Positions 9,580-17,522 of a stretch of 64,000 bases of DNA are shown in pieces. Source of the stretch: Bacteroides nordii WAL 11050 = JCM 12987 (GTDB taxonomy: Bacteria > Bacteroidota > Bacteroidia > Bacteroidales > Bacteroidaceae); NCBI GenBank assembly GCA_000613465.1, contig BAJA01000001.1:210236-274235 (forward strand), read 5' to 3'. The notes under the pieces were generated by a model, which worked only from the letters and a program-made list of their open reading frames with translations, had not been told where the DNA came from and searched no databases. The position numbers were made by a program, and so were the translations under genes. Positions within the stretch are counted from its first letter, which is position 1. Each line of letters begins with the position of its first letter.

Positions 9580-11379
9580 ATGGATACAAATAAACGCAAG
9601 ACCGGGCTGGCACGGTTGATAGAAATAGCCGGCACTAAACGTCGGCTGCTCATCGGGGCGATGTTGTTGGCAGTTATCACCGCCATCGTGCAGTTTGTGC
9701 CGATCATAGCGGTGTACAATATTCTCATCGAGTTGGCAGAGCATGCGCTTGATCCCTCATTAATTGACAAGGCATACATCTGGCTGTGGAGCTATATCGC
9801 CTTGGGAGCTTTCTTCGCTTTCGGAGTGCTCACGTTTGCTTCCCTCATGCTCTCGCACATTGCCGCTTTCAACATTCTGTATGAAATACGAATGCAGCTA
9901 GTACAAAAAATGGTTCGTTTGCCCTTGGGGTTCTTTTCCCGCCGGGCTTCGGGAGAACTGAAGAAAATAATGAGCGACGACGTGGAGCGCATCGAACTGT
10001 TTATTGCCCACCATATCCCTGACATCGTAACTGCCCTACTTTTTCCGCTGATTCTCGTCAGCTATATGTTTGCCGTAGACTGGCGGTTGGCTATCGTAGT
10101 ATTGGCTGTGCTGGCGATGGCATTCTATGTGATGGGAAGAATGTACACCGGCAAAAAAATCCGGGAGGTTTCCAAACGGTATGTGGAGACCTTAGGCAGA
10201 ATGAATGCTAGTATTGTGGAATATATTCGCGGTATTCAGGTGGTGAAGACCTTCACCGAATCGACTAATGCCTATCGCAAACTCAATGACGACATCAAGG
10301 AGTACCGCAAATTTGCCAACGAGGTAAACGTACAATACCAACCCACATATGTAGGTTTCCTTACCATACTCTCTTCGGCACTGCTCTTCATCATTCCCGT
10401 GGCAGTGTGGCTGTTTGTGGGGAGTGCCTCGTATGCCACTTTCGTGCCGGTGCTACTCATGTTCCTGTTTTTCGGCGTGGCTGTTTTCTTTCCCGTGCTT
10501 AAACTCTTGTGGATAGGCAGCTTTCTGAATCAGAACAACATGGGTGTACAGAAGATTGATGACATTCTCTATATGGACGAAATCGAAGAGCCTGACATTC
10601 CCCGACACCCCAAAGACGCTTCAGTGGAATTTCGCAACGTCTCTTTTGCCTACGACACCACGCCGATACTCAAAGCGATATCTTTCATCTCCCATCCCGG
10701 TACGATAACTGCATTAGTCGGTCCTTCGGGAGCCGGTAAAAGTACCGTTGCTATGCTTGCCGCCCGCTTTTGGGACGTTCAAAGCGGAGAAATCTTAATA
10801 GGAGGAGTGCCAGTCAAAGAGATTCCCACTTCGGTGTTGATGGACAACGTCGCTTTTGTCTTTCAGGATAATATGCTCTTCTTCGATACCATCGAGGAGA
10901 ATATCCGTATGGGTAACAAGACTGCAACCTTTGAGGAAGTGGCACGGGCTGCCTGTGCCGCTCAATGCCATGAGTTTATAGAATCCTTGCCCAATGGTTA
11001 TCAGACATTGGTAGGCGAAGGAGGCATCTACCTCTCTGGTGGTGAAGCACAACGCATAGCCTTGGCTCGCGCCATATTAAAAGACTCCCCTATTATCTTG
11101 CTGGACGAAGCCACCGCCTTTGCCGACCCCGAAAACGAAGGTAAGATTCTGGCAGCATTCTCTCATCTCATCAAAGGAAAGACGGTATTGGTCATCGCTC
11201 ACCGATTGTCTACAATCACCAATGCCGACCGAATTCTGTATGTAGATAAGGGTGTGATAGCCGAGCAGGGAACACATGAGCAGCTACTTGCTCTTAAAGG
11301 AGAATACGCTCGTATGTGGGAAACCTACAACCGAGCAAAGAGGTGGACGATTGGTGGAAAAAATAACCGTAAATTATAA
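9580..11379 (+). CDS. ABC transporter half-molecule, permease fused to ATPase (second of pair)
   Basis: 599 aa starting 4 bases after the first half-transporter, so they almost surely form a heterodimer. Membrane domain residues are about 15-310. The nucleotide-binding domain has Walker A GPSGAGKST, signature YLSGGEAQR and Walker B IILLDEATAFADPE followed by VIAHRLST. The D-loop reads FADPENE instead of the usual SLDPENE, a small departure also seen in asymmetric pairs. It ends the metal/siderophore-type operon; a mobilization-type gene begins about 20 bases later. Confidence 0.85.
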   Translation: MDTNKRKTGLARLIEIAGTKRRLLIGAMLLAVITAIVQFVPIIAVYNILIELAEHALDPSLIDKAYIWLWSYIALGAFFAFGVLTFASLMLSHIAAFNILYEIRMQLVQKMVRLPLGFFSRRASGELKKIMSDDVERIELFIAHHIPDIVTALLFPLILVSYMFAVDWRLAIVVLAVLAMAFYVMGRMYTGKKIREVSKRYVETLGRMNASIVEYIRGIQVVKTFTESTNAYRKLNDDIKEYRKFANEVNVQYQPTYVGFLTILSSALLFIIPVAVWLFVGSASYATFVPVLLMFLFFGVAVFFPVLKLLWIGSFLNQNNMGVQKIDDILYMDEIEEPDIPRHPKDASVEFRNVSFAYDTTPILKAISFISHPGTITALVGPSGAGKSTVAMLAARFWDVQSGEILIGGVPVKEIPTSVLMDNVAFVFQDNMLFFDTIEENIRMGNKTATFEEVARAACAAQCHEFIESLPNGYQTLVGEGGIYLSGGEAQRIALARAILKDSPIILLDEATAFADPENEGKILAAFSHLIKGKTVLVIAHRLSTITNADRILYVDKGVIAEQGTHEQLLALKGEYARMWETYNRAKRWTIGGKNNRKL

Positions 11380-11400
11380 ATACAACAAAATATAACCGGT

Positions 11401-12110
11401 ATGAAAAAACTCATTCAAACCGCTGGCTACGGGAGAATTGTATCAACGCAATCCTCAGCAAAGCAACGCAATTTATCAATATGTAAATGTATTAATTATG
11501 AAAGACTTATCAGATTTGAGATTTTTCCGACTATTATCGGAACACTCACAGAAAGAGTTTGCCGTAAATGATTTTACGGCCGCATTGCAAGAACTTGCCA
11601 ATCACTTAGTAAGTATTGCTATAAAGGAACAGGACTACGCTGTATTATTACGTTACTTCTCTTTTGGACTAAACAGGCTCAAGTCGTATCGAGTACAATT
11701 TGAGCAGGGGGAAAAACGCCTTGTCATTGCTTATTGATGAAGCGATAGGACTTGTAAATACGGAAATCCGCATACTCAATATGCAAATTAAATATCCGGT
11801 TCAATTCCAAAACCGGAAGAATAAACTTCCACTCTCGCCGCTCTACCTTACAGACGAAACCTATCTTATTGAGATTATGGAGATAGTTAGTGGATTGTTC
11901 CTATCTAAAAGAGTGGTAACGCGCAGTGGTACAGAAGCACCACTTACAGAAATCGGAAGAGCCTTTGAATACCTTTTCAATATTAAATTGGGCGATGTGC
12001 ATAAGAAGCATGAAAGTGTCGTTAGTCGTAAACCATCAAAAATAACCGAATTTTTAGATACGCTTCGTAAAGCCATTAATGAAGAAAGCAAAAAGAAAGG
12101 CTATCTATAA
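11401..12110 (+). pseudogene. RteC-like regulatory protein, frameshifted
   Basis: The C-terminal half (11700-12110) fits the RteC domain of Bacteroides conjugative elements: LIEIMEIVSGLFL, then LTEIGRAFEYLFNIKLGDV and a terminal FLDTLRKAI helix. The N-terminal half (from ELYQRNPQQSNAI) is in another frame, and the only ATG nearby (11401) is in a third. Removing one A from the A run at 11403-11408 and one G from GGGGG at 11707-11711 gives one chain of about 235 aa, close to RteC size. RteC controls excision genes of CTnDOT-type elements. A strong terminator follows. The first correction is less certain than the second. Confidence 0.6.
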
Positions 12111-12133
12111 ATCAACTATTTAACAACTATTTA

Positions 12134-12160
12134 TAGGGGTGTACCAGTGGTACACCCCTA
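12134..12160 (+). terminator. strong hairpin terminator after the RteC-like gene
   Basis: Perfect 12-bp inverted repeat TAGGGGTGTACC (12134-12145) and GGTACACCCCTA (12149-12160) with a 3-base loop. It is followed by ACTTATTTTC rather than a clean T run. Confidence 0.7.
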
Positions 12161-12239
12161 ACTTATTTTCATCCATTTGCCGAACTTTGCTTCATCAATC
12201 GATTGAAACCAATAATGTTAAACTTAAAAATGAAGCAAA

Positions 12240-12611
12240 ATGTATATAGACAACGAAAACTTCGACAAGTGGATGGAACGGCTATCAAAAAAGCTCTCCG
12301 AAATCGGACAAGACCTAAAATCCCTTATCAATACCGACAAGATATTAGATCCTAGCGACAAGATATTAGATCCTAGCGACAAGATATTGGATAATCAGGA
12401 TTTAGCTTTCCTGCTGAAAGTATCTTTCCGAACCCTGCAACGCTATCGGGCAAGTGGCAAACTTCCTTACTTTATGATAAGTCATAAAACCTATTATCGT
12501 GCTGCTGATATTCGGGTATTTATTCAAGAAAATGCCGACTGTAAAACATACGAACGGTTCAAAAAGGAAAACCAACTCGATAAGCAAACTGAGGCAAACC
12601 AAGGTGGGTAA
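12240..12611 (+). CDS. helix-turn-helix (excisionase/MerR-like) DNA-binding protein with in-frame tandem repeat
   Basis: 123 aa. The C-terminal half is an HTH_17-like domain (DNQDLAFLLKVSFRTLQRYRASGKLPYFMI, then YYRAADIRVFIQEN), the type encoded next to rteC and mobilization genes of Bacteroides elements. The N-terminal half is an amphipathic helix followed by a repeat, DKILDPS-DKILDPS-DKILDNQ, encoded by a 21-bp unit at 12336-12356, repeated exactly at 12357-12377 and partly at 12378-12398. The repeat would alter the linker length by 7 residues per copy. Likely a control protein of the element. Confidence 0.7.
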   Translation: MYIDNENFDKWMERLSKKLSEIGQDLKSLINTDKILDPSDKILDPSDKILDNQDLAFLLKVSFRTLQRYRASGKLPYFMISHKTYYRAADIRVFIQENADCKTYERFKKENQLDKQTEANQGG

Positions 12612-12643
12612 TATTACCGCCTGATGAAAAGCTATCGCTCCCC

Positions 12644-12777
12644 ATTTAGCAGAAACGGCCTCACCTTGTGGCTCGGCTCGTTTCGCTAAATGAAGCAAGA
12701 GGGAACTGGACAAGTCCTGTTCTTCCTTCTTGCTGCGGGGCAAAGCCTTCGGCTTTAGCGGTTTAAGTGAAACCGCT
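12644..12777 (+). other. cluster of three stem-loops upstream of the mobilization genes (oriT candidate)
   Basis: Three inverted repeats lie in the 250-base gap before the BfmA-like gene: an imperfect pair ATTTAGCAGAAACG / CGTTTCGCTAAAT (12644-12657 / 12679-12691), AAAGCC-TTC-GGCTTT (12742-12756), and AGCGGTTT-AAGTG-AAACCGCT (12757-12777). Origins of transfer of Bacteroides mobilizable elements usually lie just upstream of the mobilization genes and contain such repeats. No nick site could be identified, so oriT is inference. Confidence 0.4.
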
Positions 12778-12864
12778 GTAATGACACCTGTAATAATCAA
12801 TTTTAGTTTATTGCTTATTATCAGGTGATTAATAGAGCGAATTTCTATAAAATTGTAATTACTC

Positions 12865-13278
12865 ATGCAAAATAACAGCAGGAAAACCATATTCACCACC
12901 GTTTCCATAGACAAGGAAACGGGCGGCTTAGTAGAAAAGATATGTAAACACTATTCGCTGAAAAAGGCGGAAGTAGTGAAACTGGCTTTTCGGTATATCG
13001 ACAAGGCAAATATCAATCCCGCCGATGCCCCCGAATCGGTCAAAGCCGAACTTGCCAAAATCAACAAACGGCAGGATGCTATTATACGTTTTATCCGTAA
13101 CTACGAGGAAAAGGAACTTAACCCGATGATACGGGCGACCAATTCGATAGCCGTCCGCTTCGATAGTATTGTGAAAGCATTGGAAACACTTGTTCTTTCG
13201 CAGTTGGAGAAGAACCAAGAGAAACACAATGCCGTGCTGCAAAGAATCAGTGACAAATTCGGCGAACATGCGACGTGA
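12865..13278 (+). CDS. BfmA/BtgA-type mobilization accessory protein
   Basis: 137 aa. The N-terminus (TVSIDKETGGLVEKICKHYSLKKAEVVKLAFRYIDK) has the ribbon-helix-helix-like start of the BfmA/BtgA family, followed by a coiled coil (about 60-130). These proteins bind oriT and assist the relaxase in Bacteroides mobilizable elements. A short GTG-start ORF overlaps its stop, then the relaxase gene follows. Confidence 0.7.
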   Translation: MQNNSRKTIFTTVSIDKETGGLVEKICKHYSLKKAEVVKLAFRYIDKANINPADAPESVKAELAKINKRQDAIIRFIRNYEEKELNPMIRATNSIAVRFDSIVKALETLVLSQLEKNQEKHNAVLQRISDKFGEHAT

Positions 13279-13448
13279 TAAACAGTCAGGGTAAACATAT
13301 CGGCGCGTTAAAAGAGACGCAGAAAAAAGACAATGCAAAACTTTTGAAGTTGATTAGCCTTTATGCGGAGTTGGCAGCTTGCGGAGTGATGGACGGCAAG
13401 CGCAAAGAGAGCCTGAAAGCCGAGATAACGAACCTGATAAACGAATAG
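13275..13448 (+). CDS. short protein between BfmA-like and relaxase genes (57 aa)
   Basis: A GTG at 13275 overlaps the TGA of the BfmA-like gene (GTGA) and opens a 57-aa helical frame (INSQGKHIGALKETQKKDNA, then LISLYAELAACGVMDGKRKE and TNLINE). It ends 6 bases before the relaxase ATG. The tight overlaps and lack of any other gene here support it as a real third mobilization ORF. The function is unknown; it is likely a relaxosome accessory. Confidence 0.6.
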   Translation: MINSQGKHIGALKETQKKDNAKLLKLISLYAELAACGVMDGKRKESLKAEITNLINE

Positions 13449-13454
13449 CAAACA

Positions 13455-14391
13455 ATGAACATCGATTTCCCGCCACCGTCCAACGGAGTGTATAACAATG
13501 CAGGCAGCAGCCGACAGTTAGCCAACTATTGCGAGCATGAAGATTTGCAACGGATGGAGCAGGGAATCTATACCGAAGGCTTTTTCAACCTTACGGATGA
13601 TAATGTCTATAAATCCCATGTGATTAAAGACATTGACGGGAATATCGGGCAACTCTTAAAGACTGATGCCAAGTTTTACGCCGTTCACGTCAGCCCGTCC
13701 GAAAAGGAACTGCAAGCGATGGGAAGCACGGAACAGGAACAAGCCGAAGCCATGAAGCGGTATATCCGCGAAGTGTTCATTCCCGAATATGCCAAGAATT
13801 TCAATAAAGGATTATCAGCCGAAAACATCAAATTTTACGGCAAAATCCATTTCGACCGAAACTGTTCCGACAACCGTCTGAATATACACTGCCATTTGAT
13901 TGTGAGCCGTAAAGACCAATCGAACAAAGTCAAGATAAGCCCGCTTACCAATCATCGAAACACCCAAAAAGGCGTTATTACAGGCGGTTTTGACCGTATC
14001 GCCTTATTTGAGAACGTGGAGAAAGGTTTTGATAATCTATTCGGTTATAATCGGCAACTACCCGAAACTTTTGAATACTGCAACACTATGAAGAACGGCA
14101 CTGTCACGGATAAACTATGGATGCAGGAACGGGAACTGAAAGCCCCCGAACAAGATTTTGCTGGTGAAAAGAAAAAAATTGTCTATGTTCAAACAGATGA
14201 AAATATAAAAACACAAATAAATAAAAAATGTAAAAACGTTTTCAAATATTCCAACCAATACGCAAACAGATGAAAGCGGTTTATCTTCTTTATTTTCCAT
14301 ACTTCCATCGGCTGCGGATGTCAATCCAATGGATGAGCAACAACCGCTGAAACCCAAGAAAAAGAAGAAACGGAGACCAAGATTAAGCTGA
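13455..14391 (+). pseudogene. DUF5712-family mobilization relaxase, one frameshift near the C-terminus
   Basis: The main frame (13455-14273) carries a relaxase-like core with a His-x-His motif (NRLNIHCHLIVSRKDQ, about residue 145) and the typical start with YNNAGSSRQLANYCEHED. At 14232-14236 a run of five A breaks the frame; with four A the chain continues through PTNTQTDESGLSSLFSILPS to a lysine-rich end (KPKKKKKRRPRLS, stop at 14389), total about 311 aa. It nicks and leads DNA at oriT during mobilization by a helper element. Even unrepaired, the catalytic part is intact. Confidence 0.7.
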
Positions 14392-14411
14392 TAAAATATT
14401 AGATTTATATT

Positions 14412-14527
14412 GTGCCAAAAGTTATTTCCCGTCCAACTTCGGTTATTTCCCGCTCATGGCTTCCCTGCCCGTTTTGGAGGCGGAAGCCCCGCGAGAATAA
14501 CCGATTGTCCGAGAATAACTTTTGCCA
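14412..14527. repeat. nested long inverted repeat between mobilization and defence modules
   Basis: Outer arms at 14412-14430 and 14510-14527 pair (GCCAAAAGTTATTTCCCG against CGAGAATAACTTTTGCCA, one mismatch region). Inner arms at about 14440-14453 and 14491-14503 (CGGTTATTTCCCGC against GCGAGAATAACCG) nest inside. The sequence is GC-richer than the surroundings and contains no ORF. It lies exactly where the + strand mobilization genes meet the - strand defence operon, so it could be a bidirectional terminator or a structural junction. Confidence 0.5.
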
Positions 14528-14575
14528 GTTTAACGGCGGCATAGCCGCTTTTATTAATACAGTTTATTTTTGATA

Positions 14576-15022
14576 CTAAAATCTAAAGATGCAAATATAT
14601 ATTGTGTACAACAGTTCTATGGCTGAAACAATTATAATAAGTAACGACAATATGGTGACCTGACCATATTTCTTTTCTGCTTTATTTAAATGCTCAGATA
14701 AATTTACTTCAAACATACCGTATGACTGCTTGCGAGCGATTTCTTTCATAAAATGCTCAATATAAATCAGCATTGAAAGAGAACAAAATGGCAACAACAA
14801 TATCAGACTATTAAATTCTTTATTTATCTGACATAAAGCAAAATATCCTGTAATAAAAATTGTATTGAACATGAACAACTTATCATGCAACCTATCGAAA
14901 TATTTTAACACATATCTTTTGGAATCGTATTCCAATTGTTCTATTTTACGTGAAAGGCGTTCCAAAGACTTCTCCGCTTCTTCGATTATTTTATCTCCAT
15001 CAAGATTATCCATATTATTCAT
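14576..15022 (-). CDS. small membrane protein with N-terminal coiled coil
   Basis: 148 aa. Residues 10-40 are a charged coiled coil (EEAEKSLERLSRKIEQLEYD). Hydrophobic segments follow at about 48-66, 70-90 and 122-146, with a basic/acidic loop between the second and third. No family was recognised; the layout resembles small membrane effectors of defence loci (SLATT-like), but this is shape only. Its ATG shares one base with the stop of the HEPN gene (TAATG), so it is the last cistron of the defence operon. Confidence 0.6.
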   Translation of the reverse strand: MNNMDNLDGDKIIEEAEKSLERLSRKIEQLEYDSKRYVLKYFDRLHDKLFMFNTIFITGYFALCQINKEFNSLILLLPFCSLSMLIYIEHFMKEIARKQSYGMFEVNLSEHLNKAEKKYGQVTILSLLIIIVSAIELLYTIYICIFRF

Positions 15023-16516
15023 TATATCTTAGAATTATCGTTTATTATCGGCATATCTATTGTTTTGGTTAAACCCTCTAAAGGCTTTCGGGAGCTTTCT
15101 TCTTCGTAAATAAGAGATGAAAGATAGATTAATGCAGACCTCGTAAGTTTCAGAATTTTAAATGCTTTATCATAAAAATCAAGCCTTTCAATTTCATATG
15201 TTTCCGGTGATTCGTTCCAACAAATATTTTTCCCTTCAACAATTTTAAATGATTTATGCTCCATAAAATTTCTCATTATCGCTATTTCCTTCGCTTCCGG
15301 TTCTATTGGTGAATCTACTCCTTCGTCCAAATCCTTGCTCAACCAAAATAAGCCCTGCAAAGCCAAATTTTGAGAGGTAAACATTTCCTCATTTATCGGA
15401 TTATTCCTATTTCCTCTTTTATGCCATATATTTCTAAAAGAAACTCGATTTTTATCAATTCCCAAGTTTAAATATATATTCATAAGATAGGCTATCTTAT
15501 CAAAAATAGAATAGCAAACGCGAAAGGATATTTTTATTTTTTCAATGGAAATGGCATAGACCGGACAATCAAAAGCAGTATAAAGGACAACATCTCTGTC
15601 TGAATAATGAGGTTTGTCAGTATTTACGCCTTCATAGAACAGAAACCTTGCTGAAACAAATTCCTGCTTCATTTGATTATACATCGATTGGCATATTGGT
15701 TTTTCTTCTCTTTTCAAGACCATTGTTGGAGTATGCAGAATATCGTGTGCAACAACATTTTGGGCTATAACATCATTTAGTGGATTTAGAAATAATACAT
15801 TATCAATGCACCACTGTCTATAGTCAATTTCATCCGTTGATAATCCATGAAAGAAATCGTCATATTGCTTGAAATCATTCAAGTCTTTTAATGGATACCT
15901 TGTGGCAATGTGTTCCGCCAAACTATTAAACCCTGAACGGGCTTCTTCGTAAACATCTTTTTTATCACATGCTTCCAGTAAATGCTTTCGGGCATATTGC
16001 AAAAATATAAATTGATGTACCCCGTCAAAAACTTCCCTTGCATATCGGTATAATCCAAAACCCTTATTCCCCAAAGCCATGCCAAAATTGGGATTTATCA
16101 AAAGTGCTTTATTGAAATAGTCCTGCGCTTCTGAGAAAACGCCCGATATGGTCAAAAGCACATCCCAGATTAGTTAGGATTTGACAAACATTAATATCTT
16201 CTCTTTTGCCAATGAGTTGCAAAGCACAACGTAAATGATATACTTGTTTTTCAAACTCTTTGGAACTAATGGGAACTTCGTAAGAGTTTAGATATTTTAG
16301 TTGTAATACATAACTCCAACCATTTGCCAAAAAATAATGAAATGTACTTTTTTGCTCATCATTGAAACGCTGCAAATCCACGTCCACAGATAGATTTAAA
16401 CCGTTTTTTATAGATACAAGGTCATTTATACTTCTGGATTTCTCAAAAATATTGGCAAAATTATTTAGTATCTCATTAGGCGAATATGTATTTATATTAG
16501 TAGGGGTTATATTCAT
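15022..16516 (-). pseudogene. TPR-HEPN protein (LA2681-like), one frameshift
   Basis: Two frames (16109-16516 and 15022-16161) join into about 497 aa if one T of the TTTT run (complement of 16136-16139) is removed, giving HIGRFSEAQDYFNKALLINP. The first third contains TPR-like helices (AQDYFNKALLINPNFGMALGNKGFGLYRYA). The C-terminal third has the HEPN ribonuclease signature R-x4-H (RNFMEHKSF), as in LA2681-family HEPN proteins. HEPN proteins cleave RNA in abortive-infection and toxin systems. It starts 20 bases after jetD, so it is in the Wadjet operon. If the frameshift is real, this effector is inactive; if it is an error, the operon gains an RNase. Confidence 0.65.
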
Positions 16517-16535
16517 GTTTATTTGTAGATTTATG

Positions 16536-17522
16536 TTATTTTACTTTTCCTATCTCGTCGATTATTCGACCTATATCGTTCCCTTCTTCCTCAATCCACT
16601 CATCAGTTTTTATGAGGTTTTGTAGTATTGCCAGTTGTTCAGAAGAATATAGGTTAGCGGTTAATGATGATAATTCTGTAGTTTTATCCCATTCGCTACG
16701 GTGATAATCTTCTGTATCTTTGATTCGTTCGGGTTTACCGTTGGGATTTAGAAGTTGTAACGAAGAGGCTTTGTCCTTAATCATTTCAACCCGATGATAA
16801 ATCCGCTCATAAATTTGTAATCCCATCAAGTCCCAATCACACAGGTAATATATCGGATATTCAATTTTCGGTAAATTTTCAATCGGCAAGGTATTATTGC
16901 CGCCAACGTGCCATAATTCAACATTCCTTTTTGGGGCAATGTCAAGGGTAAGAAAATAACGATTTTCACATAGGATTATACATGTTGGATTTTTGCATGG
17001 AACACGATAAATCCACTGACCTTCGTTCTGGGGAAACTTATCTATCCCTATTATTTTTAACACAGCATCTTCCAATGCAGAACCCTTTTCAATATGTTTG
17101 GCCGATTTGAAGAACGATTTTGAAATTCCTTTTCGTCCGTCTTTTCCTGCCTCTATTTTACTTCGCATTTCGGATAATAGTGTTTGCCCACTATCGACCA
17201 AGACATTCTCACATTGCTTGATGTTCATTAGGCTCTTGATTTCAAATTCCGAAAATGGAGTGTGGGGCGTCAAAATCTGATTTTCCGACAGAAAGGAATA
17301 ATACTTGTGAAATAGACCTTCTATATTTTCCCGCTCATATTCATCGTCGAATTTACTGTATGGCTCTATGGTTTTAGTTGAACCGATTTTCTTCTTAATA
17401 TACCCTTCTCGTTTTAGATATTTGAAGTATGGGCGTTCCTGTACTTTCAAATTGGTTTTGCGTTCGTGGTATAATTGATACAGCGCTTTAAACTCAGGCC
17501 ATGTTAATTGTTTATTTATCAT
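16536..17522 (-). CDS. jetD: Wadjet nuclease subunit JetD
   Basis: 328 aa. The C-terminal half has a TOPRIM-like fold with acidic motif YYLCDWDLMGLQIYERI (about residue 222); the N-terminal half is a winged-helix-like region (DUF3322/DUF2220 layout). JetD is the endonuclease subunit that cuts circular plasmid DNA recognised by the JetABC loop-extruding complex. Its ATG overlaps the jetC stop by 4 bases (ATGA). The order jetA-B-C-D is complete and canonical, which supports the assignment more strongly than the sequence alone. Confidence 0.8.
   Translation of the reverse strand: MINKQLTWPEFKALYQLYHERKTNLKVQERPYFKYLKREGYIKKKIGSTKTIEPYSKFDDEYERENIEGLFHKYYSFLSENQILTPHTPFSEFEIKSLMNIKQCENVLVDSGQTLLSEMRSKIEAGKDGRKGISKSFFKSAKHIEKGSALEDAVLKIIGIDKFPQNEGQWIYRVPCKNPTCIILCENRYFLTLDIAPKRNVELWHVGGNNTLPIENLPKIEYPIYYLCDWDLMGLQIYERIYHRVEMIKDKASSLQLLNPNGKPERIKDTEDYHRSEWDKTTELSSLTANLYSSEQLAILQNLIKTDEWIEEEGNDIGRIIDEIGKVK

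Noticed and set aside
12336..12398. Short direct repeats as a CRISPR array
   Set aside because: The 21-bp units are adjacent without spacers and lie in frame inside an HTH gene; no cas gene is present.
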